Shown here: piece after piece, positions 49,585 to 60,261 of the stretch
Numbering within the stretch: position 1 is the first letter of the stretch
How the letters are laid out: each line of letters begins with the position of its first letter
Translations under genes and position numbers: made by a program
Notes under the pieces: model-generated
The model's database searches: none
What the model saw: only the letters and a program-made list of their open reading frames with translations
What the model was told of the DNA's origin: nothing
Source: Mimachlamys varia
Lineage: Eukaryota > Mollusca > Bivalvia > Pectinida > Pectinidae
Assembly: GCA_947623455.1 (NCBI GenBank)
Contig: OX392527.1
Location: 30,992,201 to 31,056,200 of the forward strand
Reading direction: 5' to 3'
Length of the DNA stretch: 64,000 bases

Positions 49585-50275
49585 TGTTCATTGTGATTGA
49601 CTGGGATTCGAGAGATGCAGGTTGATGAAAAGTATGAGTAAGTTTAATGGTCACCATCTTGATCTCATCGAGAAATATCCTGTATCTTTGTGTGATATAA
49701 AGATGGATGTTTTTGAGTTTGCTTATTAGTATGCTTACATTGTACCTGTTGTGATTGACAATGCTGACTCGGTTCTCATTTTGAGGATTGATTCTTACTT
49801 GGATGTGACAAAGATTTACATGGCGGGTGTCGTCGATGAAGAAGACTTACTCTTCCGGAACACCTGGGCGGAAACCGTATTCATGAAACCATTCTCATGC
49901 TCAAGCACGGATTTTGTGCTCAAACCTTATTTCTTACTTCGGCTATAACTTACTTAACATTTATCATTTTGTCACGGTTTTGGTAAAAATGTGAATATCC
50001 ATGAAGTTTGATACAGTTTTCAATATTTACAATTGACTTTTTGATCCTGTATATGATTTAAATGAGTTTCAAGAAAGCTGGCTTGAGTACAGAATCCATG
50101 CTTGAGCATGAGAACGGTTTCATGAATACTGGCCCAGGTCTTATTCATTTGTGCTTTTACGAGAGTCTTCTTGTACAACTTTCCTTTGTTCCTATTTTGC
50201 CTCTAGTTTAATCGATTTTGAGTTCGGAATATGGTTTTGTTGACGCTTTGGTATTCTCGGATTTTTTATTAACTC
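49585..50275 (+). mobile_element. Retrotransposon 3' end (+), split by a nested MITE
   Basis: The last coding part reads GHHLDLIEKYPVSLCDIKM then DVFEFAY and a stop (49654-49728). The 3' tail follows: GACTCGGTTCTCATTTTGAG, ACATGGCGGGTGTCGTCG, CTCTTCCGGAACACCTGG. The tail breaks at about 49866 and resumes at about 50135 (AGGTCTTATTCATTTGTGC) through CGATTTTGAGTTCGGAATA to GCTTTGGTATTCTCGG. It is the best copy here for defining the family 3' end. Upstream coding sequence is absent (5' truncation). Confidence 0.8.
49867..50134. mobile_element. MITE with ~50-bp terminal inverted repeats, nested in the retrotransposon tail
   Basis: The left end contains GTATTCATGAAACCATTCTC, ATGCTCAAGCACGG and ATTTTGTGCTCAA (49877-49923). 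The right end is the near-exact reverse complement (TTGAGTACAGAATCCATGC and TTGAGCATGAGAACGG, then TTTCATGAATAC; 50083-50130). Length is about 268 bp with no coding capacity. The target-site duplication is not clear; the flanks read ...CACCTGG and ...CCAGGTC. Confidence 0.85.
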
Positions 50276-50535
50276 TAGTTATCGACCATTCTCTGCAAGT
50301 TTATAATCGTGACCAATGATTGACAAAGATTTGTTTCAAACCGCATTAATGTGATTAACATAAGATATGTAATAAATATACACGATTCACACAACTTTGT
50401 TTAAAATCACATATTGAATTATTTTAAAAGAATAAATTTATCCTGCTTTAGATTGATCAAAGATGACGTAATAAACACATGTGATGCACGTTTTAAATTT
50501 AGTAAAAGATAGAGTTTGACGAAAAAATTAATCAA

Positions 50536-50650
50536 ACTGTATCATATAGTTGTTTCGTCCTCCAAGGACTTTTCAGTGATGCTAGGGGTCAAACGTTGGA
50601 AAAACTAAATTTCGAAACTAATGTAGAAGCAGAAGGAAATCACTTTTCAG
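50536..50650 (+). repeat. Dispersed repeat, copy 1 of 3 (GTTTCGTCCTCCAAGGACT family)
   Basis: AACTGTATCATATAGTTG, TTTCGTCCTCCAAGGAC, TTTTCAGTGATGCTAGGG, then AACTAATGTAGAAGCAGAAG. Shared with 54116-54242 (reverse) and 58705-58835. Confidence 0.85.
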
Positions 50651-52339
50651 CGTTAAGAAAAGTGTTAAAAGTTTTGTTTGTTTTTATCATAAACATCAAT
50701 AGTGCGTTAAGCGGTTTTGATATCAACAAAATGATGCCAACATTCAAACCGTCGTGGCATAGGAATTCGTACAATTGAGTGAAGTAAAAGTGTGAATTTA
50801 TCAGTTAATCAACACATTTATTCAACCATAAGCTCAGCCGTTTACTGAATAATTTGCTACCAATTTACATATAGAGTAGCAAGTAATACTGAGGCTGGCC
50901 CTGATTGATCAACATTCCTGTAAACTGTTTACAGGGTGATAAAGGATGTTAACAAATATTGTACTTTTAATTTCGGACAACAATTGGCTTATTTGATCAT
51001 GTTTACCTTGGGTTGGTAATTACAACAATATATCTTCCATACCTATATTCTGAAATACCATTTATGTCGGTTTAGTTATGGATTTTTTATATAAAACATA
51101 TTTGAACAGTTTAAACCCAGCTTATTTTTGAAATTAGTGTTTACATAACCAGGGAAGAATTTCCTGTGCATAACATGAAAGTATTGACAGACAAAGATAG
51201 TGTGCACAAGCTGTATCTGTCAGAGTTATGTTTCCTTGGCAACATGACGTGGTGTACTACTTTGTTTTATTTGCAGCTTAAATTGGACTTCAAGTGGCGG
51301 AAACATTCTGTGTTTAACTATTGGGATTTGTGTAGAATCGACTAGAGTGGGTAAAAGTCAATGTCCCCTCTATCTAAATCCTATTAAGCCCCACAGCACG
51401 GGTCATCAGGTCTACTTGTTTGTATCGTCAAAATACCAAACACTGTCATGTATAGCATGTCTGAACTTGGTCGGCGAGACTCTTGAAACGAATCTATATC
51501 TCCATTGTCGTTATATAGTGTGTTTTACGTTGATGTAAGTGTGATCAGTAAGCGTCTCAGTGCACATAAAAAAGGTCTATTTCCCTTCAGGTTCCTTGGT
51601 TACCAGCGAAATCTCAGATTATTCCTCATGAAAATGAAATACCTAAATCGTGCTCTTATAGAAGATAAAAGACAAAACACTCAACACTAATAAATCATCA
51701 TTATATAGTATCATATTACAACAAATTGTTCTTATCAAACTAAAACATGAACTGATACATTAATTGTATGTTTATCCCGGGAATACAGCTCACCGTTTTC
51801 TCCAAGCTCCAAAGATGCGGTTTTGTTTCGGAAATACGTTTTTGCTTATGATCTCTTGTTCCCACCGATCAGGTTCCTTTTCAGTCACTTTAATGATTAC
51901 AAATAACAAAACAACGACGATCCATAGTACGTATATGCAATGTAATAGGTAGCATTCAAAAGCTACATGCAAATATTTGATGCCAAGCTGTGTTTAAGTT
52001 TTCCTAAGTGCAAACGATTCCCCTCGTCCATTTTGCACTTTTTGCAAATTCTGTAACTTTATCCTACATGTATCAGCATCACGCTAATTTTGTCAAAGTG
52101 TTGTGGAATTTCAATTTCATACTCCTACTGTAGTCAGATGGCATTCATATCATTTATGGATGTCATCAATATGGTGACTCCATAATTGAATATGTCAGTT
52201 AGTTGATCTAGAAATTACAAAAAATGGTAGATAAAGACACTGAGCTGGTTTCAGTAGGCAATGCGAAGCACGCTTATAACTTTGCATCACAACGCAAATC
52301 AATTGCGTTGGCTCTATGACAGTCTAAAAAACCAACAAG
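50651..52339. other. No gene recognised; weak exon candidate on - strand at 51793-51960
   Basis: On the minus strand an open frame with a hydrophobic segment (YVLWIVVVLLFVIIKV) and a charged tail ends at a good donor-like CG|GTGAGC. I cannot assign it to any family. Other frames here look like chance. Confidence 0.2.
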
Positions 52340-52445
52340 GTAAAACTTAGGTGTTGACGTCGCCATAATCCTTACTCAAAATCGATAAAAATAGAGCTAA
52401 ATAAGAACAAGGGGACTTTTACATGACGACACTTGAAACGTACAC
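52340..52445 (-). mobile_element. Very diverged retrotransposon 3'-tail fragment (-)
   Basis: 'GGTGTTGACGTCGCCATAAT' and 'CTTACTCAAAATCGATAAAA', then 'TAAATAAGAACAAGGGGACTTTTACATG', parallel the tail's order of GCGTCAACA, CTCAAAATCGATT and GAACAAAGGAAAGATTTACATG. Confidence 0.5.
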
Positions 52446-52498
52446 ATAACTATAATTGCTCTATGCTTAACGTTCCCTCAGCACAGGATAGGTCATCA

Positions 52499-52559
52499 GT
52501 ACGGAAGCCGTGAGTGGACCTTTTGTCTTTCGACTATTTTCCCCTCACGACTTCCGTAC
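52499..52559. repeat. Inverted repeat, 16-bp arms (GTACGGAAGCCGTGAG)
   Basis: Left arm 52499-52514 and right arm 52544-52559 (CTCACGACTTCCGTAC) pair with one mismatch around a 29-nt loop. Possibly the core of a small foldback element. Confidence 0.85.
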
Positions 52560-53239
52560 ATCAGAAGTAAGGTAAAGACATAAAAAGACATAAAAAACAC
52601 AAAGGTAAATGACACGGAAAATTTAAATATTTTATTAAAAAGACCAACAGTTTCCAGATAGCCTTACCTCGTAGAGACAACAGATTAGAAGTAACTATAC
52701 AATATTTCAGTTATTTTGGTTGTGTTACATGTATAATAGCTCCTGTTCTACTGATATCACTAACCCCACGGAAATATTTCAAAATAATTGTCGAGACCGT
52801 TATTGTTTTCGAGAAACCATATTTAAGACCTGTAACGGACGCATACAAAGACAATGAGATCTTCATTGTAACGACCCAGAAATAATGATTAAATGAAAAA
52901 AAGATCAAACTACAAAGCTTTAAATTATCTGGCGGAGAAAAAGCACCAGTGACCGACCGCCACACACTGACATGTGACGTGTATTACATGGAGACTAATG
53001 TTTCCTTGGTAGGTTTGTATCTTGGTTACACTGTATTGATATTTGCATGGGTACGGATTTCCCAACCGTAACATATTTCACAAAATAAAATAAAGCGGGG
53101 TACTTGTGTAGTAAATGTCATGCTTCGCTCATTTTGTTGTTAAATATGATTTTTAGATTATTAATAATATATTATATTTATACTTATAATATTGTTTTAG
53201 ATCTAACCTACATAAATATATACGTAGCGCTCTCGCCAA
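52560..53239. other. No gene recognised
   Basis: An 84-codon minus-strand frame at 52711-52965 looks like chance. Confidence 0.45.
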
Positions 53240-53800
53240 TCTTGGAGCTTTTAATAATAATAATAATAATATACAACATTTGATATAGCGCCCTATCTAG
53301 CTAACATAAGCCACTCTAAAGCGCTTTACAGTACATAGATATACAATTCTCATACAATCAATACAATTAACACATATAATTCTATCATATACAATTCTGA
53401 GGTAGCAGGAGCTGCCTTATCAGACGCTAACTACTTGTCCTATACCACCTGGCTAATATATCCACATGTGTGTGTATGTATGTGTGTGTGCTGGAGATGA
53501 ATTTTGTTCCGTTTGTAGTGGGACCGTGTTTCCAACGGCATCTTTTAGAGTGCCAACCCCATTTGAATGCTACAGCACAGATGCTGCCACACCAACCCCA
53601 GACAATTTTATACTCCACCTGGGTTGTTGGAGTTGTGTGGACAGGAAAAAAAACACTTTTCCGAATGTTCCATGAGATTTCCATGGAAGGCCGGAGTGTT
53701 ATTCATCGACCAATCCGCCCAATAAGCTTTTAAGTCGATTTCCTGAAGAAATCGCCTGAAGAGCCCCAATATGGGTATCATTATTATTATTTTTTATATT
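53240..53800. mobile_element. Composite dispersed-repeat region (GCGCTTTACA motif, AAT microsatellite)
   Basis: An (AAT)n microsatellite at 53251-53272 is followed by TATAGCGCCCTATCTAG and CACTCTAAAGCGCTTTACAG, a motif pair I recall from marine-invertebrate dispersed repeats. It is followed by GTAGCAGGAGCTGCCTTATC, a TG-rich tract at 53468-53490, and a moderately GC-rich stretch with open frames on both strands (53427-53733) that I take to be repeat-derived. Element family not determined. Confidence 0.4.
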
Positions 53801-54115
53801 TGAGTTTTGTTTTTATCTTAATATGTGCCATACATTGCAATCCATATTACCATACCGTATCTGATGAGTCGTCACAATGATTATGTAGATAGAACCCATT
53901 TTCAAATTAGCCAAAGCCTTTTTACATGTGCAGCATATGTGTGTTTTACGTTATCGTGCATGATAGGGGTGACATACTCTGCTGGTGGATTTTTTAGTTA
54001 CCGAGGTTTGCTGGAGCCTCCATAGCCACAATTATCTCATTTGAGTAGTGGCACGGTACATTATATACACAGTTTCGTTGTAAAGTTTCATTTAACTTCT
54101 AAATTCATCAATTAA
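53801..54115. other. No feature recognised
   Basis: A 66-codon frame at 53825-54025 has no similarity I recognise. Confidence 0.45.
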
Positions 54116-54242
54116 AGGGATTTTACGCACCTGACCCTTCTGCTTCTACATTAGTTTAGACATTTTGGATTCCCACCTTTTGGCCCCTAGCATCACTTAA
54201 GAGTCCAAAGAGGACGAAACAGCTGTATGATGCAGTTTAATT
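54116..54242 (-). repeat. Dispersed repeat, copy 2 of 3 (reverse orientation)
   Basis: CCCTTCTGCTTCTACATTAG, TGGCCCCTAGCATCACTTAAG, AGTCCAAAGAGGACGAAACAG and CTGTATGATGCAGTTT, i.e. the reverse complement of the copies at 50536 and 58705. It extends a few bases further (GGGATTTTACGCACCTGA). Confidence 0.88.
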
Positions 54243-54899
54243 AATTTTGTTCGTCATACTGTATATCTATTACTAAATTTTAAAGTGCAGCATGTGTGTG
54301 TGTGTTACGTGACTTGTAACGGTTAGAGACATTGCCATTCTTACATAATATTAAGTATACATTTCACATGGAAATACATTGGAAACGTCAGTGCAACGTT
54401 CTTTTTCTGGCAATTTTGTCGATGTTTTACCTTATAACTGAAAGGTATACTTTTTGTATTTTCAGATTTTGTAAATTTGATCATTTTCTGTAATAAATCC
54501 TTTCCCGGAACCTCAATATGTCTCCTTCACAAAGTCGGCTGTACTTCCCACATACACAAATCTCTCCAATGATTGTAATAACCCTTTCCTGCGCGTCACG
54601 CTACAGTGTATGAGGCCTTAAACAATCGGTAATGATACTGACTTCATTTGGAGAAGTAATTGGACACGTATAAGCTTTTATCAGGAATAGTAATGTCCAA
54701 AACTGGACGTGTTTGCAAATTAACGCCTCTCCGAATATCTGCCTCCCGCAGACTTTGGCCCGATACACAGACTATAGAATTAGGGACGTGTGTCTGTTTT
54801 TATTGTATGAAATAGCGCTGATGTATTGCACACTCGTCCTGATTAGATAGCCTACATAACACTGAAGACAGGAACCTCAGGCCAAAACCGTTGACCTTG
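54243..54899. other. No feature recognised
   Basis: AT-rich, no array or coding similarity. Confidence 0.45.
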
Positions 54900-55065
54900 A
54901 CCAGTAAGCGGTATCCTCTAATAGAGATGTTCAAGGGCATTTCGACAAAAATATTGTGTTCTAAGAGAGGCGTGCTTTTAGAAGCTCTTGACCGTTTAAA
55001 AGTGATTCGAACCTAGACCAAAGACCGTTCCGAGGCGTACTCAGTAAACATAATGAAGGACAATT
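54900..55065 (-). mobile_element. tRNA-derived SINE-like fragment (-)
   Basis: On the minus strand, GTACGCCTCGGAACGG is followed by TCTAGGTTCGAATCAC. The latter holds a good pol III B box (GGTTCGAATC, about 55003-55014), in tRNA-like order and spacing. The D-arm side is eroded. No cloverleaf, so not a tRNA gene. Confidence 0.5.
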
Positions 55066-56904
55066 CGACCAAAACGTCCAAACCCGCCTGATGCGGTCAG
55101 AATGCATGTGCATATAATTACACAATTTACGTATTCGATCCATCTTAAAGGAAGTTTCAGAAGCATGCTATCACAATGAAGTCTAATATGTCCGACATAA
55201 GGTTGAATTTGATCTCGTTTGTCTAATAGCCTCTGGTGTTAGTTATGTAATGCTGTAATATGCGCACTCAACCCCCCCCTTAAAAAACGACAACAAACTG
55301 AAAACTATGGCATTAGGCCATAATAGTCTAATGAGAGAATATATCAACGAAAGATAGCACTACAAATGAAAGAAATATTAATTGGCCCGCCAGACTATGT
55401 CCGACGTGTACACCTCTTAGTATGTTCTTTCATCCGCATCGTGTTATTTTGATTATGATACAAAGTCAATAGATATGGGTAACAGCACAGATGGGGAGGC
55501 GTGACAATTCACGGCTTCATTGGATTGGTGCGGACTGACAATTGCTCCGGATAGAATGGACTTCAAACTCACCTCATCTTGCCGATCTGCCAGTAACGTG
55601 ATACATAGGTGGCTAACATGCAATACTGCTATCTTGCTTCCTTATATACACTCTGGTTGTCTACTAGTAAAAACCTATGCGAATTTATTCCCTCGGTCAT
55701 GCACAGCTATTTTACTCACGTGCGGACTGGTCGCTCAGGCTAGCGTGTGAACAGAACATGACGGAAGCAAACACACCCCATGGTGTTGTGTTAATAATTA
55801 AAGTGACTTTTTTTCTTTGATATCAGACAAGATAAGAATGGAGAAACATTTCACCTTATTTCTGTGATCAAAGTATTTTTTATACATTCAAATGTGTTAA
55901 ATTTGTTTAAGGAAAATAACAATTAATTACAACATAGTAGATTACTGTGTACAAAGACAAAAATCAAAGTTCATTTAAAACGACAAAAGGAAAAGAAACA
56001 AACGTAAAGATTACACATGACAATTTATTTTCGATTCTTGATCCAACTTTTGAACTGAAGAAAGTAAAGATGTTTATCTTTATTTCATGTGTACTTTTCG
56101 TCAAAACAATAAATATTGAGTGTTTATGATATTTGTTTACAATTCGGGTTTGGGCGGGGGCTTGGAGATGAAGAAAAAGGCTTTATTTTGTAGAAAATGC
56201 TCCGTCGAAATGTTTTGTGTTTTTTTGCTTTTATGTTTATGAATTCTGGATCTATGTATAAAAGTATTTGTTTTTGCACTCGTAACAGAAAATATTGACA
56301 TTGGAGAAACCAGAACATTAAAATGTATGACCTAATCTTTACTGCTTTTTTATGCTCTTATTTTTCAATTTAAACTCTTTTTCCTGTTTTCCTGTTTGTC
56401 CTCAGTATATAATGTCTGCTATGCGTTGTCTCATATCCTTCCTGTTTACGAAATGTCTTTGTAACGATCACCCGCGACTTGTTTATCAGTACCGCTTTCT
56501 GGCCATTTCTTCCTTGTCTAGATATTATTTCTACATTTCCGGATCTCGTGGCACATGAATTTGAAACTTCACAACCAGTCTGGTATTTTAAACTTATCCA
56601 TAACCGACACCAAATGTATGTACTGATGTACGAACTTAAAGGCCGAGGTTATAGAATCTCTTATACAGCTTTTGGTACGAATGTTCTAATGCCAAAGGAA
56701 CCCAGTTAAGCATAAGAGTTATCACAACAGTAAATGCTAGTACATTGTATAGCCTGTTCTCCACCGACAATATTGTCTGCCTCTGTATATTACCCGGGTG
56801 ACTGCTGTATTTCAGTAAAGCATCAAACGATTTCCCTTCACGCTTGCTTGAATTTCTGACTTTGGGTTTCAACACTTTGTAAACTTAGCTTGGTGAAGAT
56901 TATG
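55066..56904. other. No gene recognised
   Basis: Frames of 60-79 codons at 55520, 55947, 56352, 56479 and 56636 show no similarity I recognise. A C run (ACCCCCCCCTT) lies near 55270. Confidence 0.5.
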
Positions 56905-57225
56905 AACACGTTTTATGGTCGAAATGTTGGTGTCATTGATAAACATTTGTATTATCCTATGATATGGTGATGGACGTTTTTGAATATGCTCACTACTGTG
57001 CTTGCTTGTTGTGATTGAGAGTTATGACTCAGTTCTCACTTGAAGGACTTGATATTTACTTGAATGTGACCAAGATTTAGATGGCGGTTGTCGTCGGAAA
57101 ACCTGATTTTATTATCTTGAACTGTTTCAGGGGTCTCCGTGTAAATATTTACTTTTTTTCTCTAGTTTAATTGTTTTTGAGTTGTGAATTATGGTTTCGT
57201 TGACGTTTCGGTATTCTGTTTTCTT
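56905..57225 (+). mobile_element. Retrotransposon 3' end copy (+), diverged
   Basis: 'ACGTTTTATGGTCGAAATG' (RT 'RFYGRN' region), GATGGACGTTTTTGAATATG (end of the coding region, 'MDVFEYAH'), then GACTCAGTTCTCAC, GATATTTACTTGAATGTGAC, GATGGCGGTTGTCGTCG and TTTTGAGTTGTGAATTATGG, ending GACGTTTCGGTATTCTG. Confidence 0.72.
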
Positions 57226-58269
57226 GAACTGCTTGATATGTTGTCTTTTCCTACCTTATCATGTATCATGTAAAATTTTGTTTCTTTGCACATCTGATAA
57301 ATATGTTTGGTAATAATACAGAAAAACTCTGTCAGCACAGTTTAAAAAATGAACATCCAGTTACCTTTAGAAGTAAGGTTTATAATGAACATAAGGCTGC
57401 CACGACAGTCACTGGCTGAGACTTGTTTACTCTGCGTCAGCTGTTGTCGAGCGAGACTTCCGGTTTCTACAAGACGCATGAACCTCTCAAGAGATGTGCT
57501 TATATACCCAATCAAGATGTTCCGTCTAACAGGCCAGTCAATTACCTAGCAGCCTCTCAGACACAGCATGCTTACGACGAAGCCTTGTGCCGACCTCCTT
57601 GACCAGTCATGACAAGCCGTCCGCCTAATTTTCAATGAGAACTTCTATTACCCATCCAATATGACGTGGAGTGCAGGGTGGTTGTTCCATATGAATGTAC
57701 CAGCGCATTCGAGCTGTTTGCACCAAAACCGAAATGTGAACTTGATCCCTGTACTCTTTCAAAGAGATTGTCTTGGTTATTTGTCAAATGATATTGCTTT
57801 TTAAATCCAGTTCGCCGACTGATTCCTATTGTGTTGTGTCCCCGACGGCATCAGTCGCGACCTCGCCAAAGCTATTGCGCTCTTTATTGCGTAAAAGTGC
57901 CCGATACATAACATGGGAATGACATTTACCAAATTCAATTTCCTTACTTTGTAATGAAGTGGCACCTTACGCCGGAATATACAATGGAATTGTTATAATG
58001 ACGAATCTTTCTCCGACTACTGCTGTTTGAAAACAAACCAATACGCTATTGTACTTTTGGCATTTGATTAAATATCTCGAATATAAATACCTATGGTCTA
58101 AATGTCAAATCAGTATATTGATATGTTACACTGGGTTGTTTTTTTCTGGCAACTTTATTGTTTCATCTTCCGAGAAATTTATTCTTATTTTATTTCTGTT
58201 GGGCACATTTTATTTTATATGAAATATTTTAGTAACTTTTGCCATATGATATTACATAGCTGTAGAGGC
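57226..58269. other. No gene recognised
   Basis: A 55-codon + frame at about 57640-57804 (NENFYYPSNMTWSAGWLF...) was considered as an exon but has no recognisable family and no convincing splice sites. Confidence 0.4.
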
Positions 58270-58595
58270 GACTTTTATCATTTACTCATTTCGCTATATC
58301 TTAACACCAGTTTATAGAGTAGACCTGTGTAATTGACCTTTGGCTAGATATAAATACCCTATTATAGACTAGACTTTTATCATTTACTCATTTCGCTATA
58401 TCTTAACACCAGTTTATAGAGTAGACCTGTGTAATTGACCTTTGGCTAGATATATATACCCTATTATAGACTAGACTTTTCTCATTTACTCATTTCGCTA
58501 TATCTTAACACCAGTTTATAGAGTAGACCTGTAAAATTGACTTTTGTCTATATATAAATACCCTCTTATAGACTAGACTTTTATCCTTGACTTTC
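58270..58595 (+). repeat. 102-bp tandem repeat, about 3.2 units
   Basis: CATTTACTCATTTCGCTATA starts at 58279, 58381 and 58483, an exact 102-bp period. Units contain CACCAGTTTATAGAGTAGAC and a TGACCTTTGGCTAGATATAA block. The third unit is more diverged. Confidence 0.95.
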
Positions 58596-58704
58596 GGTAA
58601 TGTAATGATATCCTATTGTAACAAAGACTTTTATTATTGACTCTTGGCATAACACCCACATTAGCTGCACCTTTATATTTAATAATATAATACAGTATGC
58701 CGAA

Positions 58705-58835
58705 AAATATTTAAACTACATCATACAGCTGTTTCGTCATCCTAGGACTCTTCAGTGATGCTATGGGCCAAGCATACACACTTCTAAACTAATGTAGAAG
58801 CAGAAGGGCCAGATGCGTAGAACCCCTTTATTTTA
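58705..58835 (+). repeat. Dispersed repeat, copy 3 of 3
   Basis: AACTACATCATACAGCTG, TTTCGTCATCCTAGGACTC, TTCAGTGATGCTATGGGCC, AACTAATGTAGAAGCAGAAG, GGCCAGATGCGTAGAACCCC. Same order as the copies at 50536 and 54116. Confidence 0.88.
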
Positions 58836-60019
58836 TGAATTTAAAAGTAAAACTAAACTAGTTCTGTACAGCTTAGTTTAGAGGAGACTTTCATCACTGA
58901 CTCTCAGGTTTTCATTTAAAATTCAAAATGAAATCTGATTCTTCATTATCGGTGTTCGTAGACAGGTACAATTTATCATATTTATCCATTTTACAACCCT
59001 TATATTGCAGTGAGAAACATAACAATGAAAATGTAACAATAAATGAGTGCTATGTGTGACATCAGAATAGGACAGATTTGCTTTGAAATTTTTATTGGAA
59101 ATCGTATATTTTTTTCAAGAAACAAGTGCTTATTTTCTTAAGAGTCGGTGATGCATGTTTTTGCTTGTTCCGCGTCGGTACACACGGCTATAGAACTATC
59201 GAAATGGATGAAATACCACTTAATGGCCATAACTCATTCATAAATATTCAGAAAAGCAATTAGAAATATGTTCATCTGTATGATAGAGTGTTATGTTTTA
59301 ATGTTTAAATGACTGAAGTTTTATTGCGATAGTTAATATGGAGCATAAGAAGAGTGTGCCAACATGTAAATAAAGCGCTACATTAATTATTCGTCGCCAA
59401 ATATCGCATACAGATAATTGAGAACCGGTGATAATTTTTCGTGTGACTGCATCTTTATAATAAGTTGATTCCCTATATGATGATTGTTAAATAGTTGTTT
59501 GCATGAAACCTGAATAATTTAAACTGATAAAACCTTCCGCCTGTAATTATCGAATGTTATACAGTTGTATGCGGTTCTCTGTGTCGTTAAACACGCTCTC
59601 AGCTACCCCATGCCGCGATCAGACCTATAATACCGATTAAAGGCACATTACATTTTAGAATTATTTAAAACACATGTCTATCGCGAGTCTTTTAATTGAT
59701 AGTAACATTTCCACCCGCACCGCATCACCAAAGCTTGTTTTCACCTACTAAAACACCTCGTATAAATATTTAACTGTTAACAGACTCTACAGTATCTCGT
59801 GTTGAATGACATAATAGATGACGTAACACACATACATGCTCAATTCCCTATTGTCGTTCAGTTGTCGAAAAATCAGTTAATTGCCTTATAAATACATAGA
59901 CAAGTTTATAATTTACAATAGTCGAGGGCAATTTTTGAAGAACAAAAATCTCTGAAACCTCACTGATTATCTTGTATCTTGGCGCCCATCATTAATGATC
60001 TCCCTTTGTTCTTTAAATA
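58836..60019. other. No gene recognised
   Basis: AT-rich, no array or coding similarity seen. Confidence 0.5.
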
Positions 60020-60140
60020 ATCAGAAAATACCAAAGCGTCAACAGAGCCAAAACCTGATTTTAAAACCGATTAAACTAGGGGCAAACTATGAACAAAAGA
60101 AAGACCCTCCTAAAAGTACAAGAGAATACGATCAAGTAGG
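60020..60140 (-). mobile_element. Retrotransposon 3'-tail fragment (-)
   Basis: AAAATACCAAAGCGTCAACA, AAAACCGATTAAACTAGGGG, 'TGAACAAAAGAAAGACCCTCC' and AAAGTACAAGAGAATACGATC. Part of the tail (the ATTTACATGGAG stretch) is deleted. Confidence 0.72.
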
Positions 60141-60261
60141 AGCTGTAGTCTTGTACTGTCAAATCAAAAACATTAGGACCAAGAAGAACCTATATATGGA
60201 ATTTGAGAAAAAGATATTCTGTATTACTAAAACAAATAGCAAATTATAAACTTTCTTGTTG

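Noticed and set aside
53427..53733. Overlapping 69-87-codon frames on both strands
   Set aside because: Sequence looks like a dispersed repeat adjoining the GCGCTTTACA motif, and both strands are open, suggesting composition rather than coding.
57635..57804. Exon candidate with frames rich in plausible residues
   Set aside because: Two frames look equally plausible, neither matches a family I know, and splice sites are weak.
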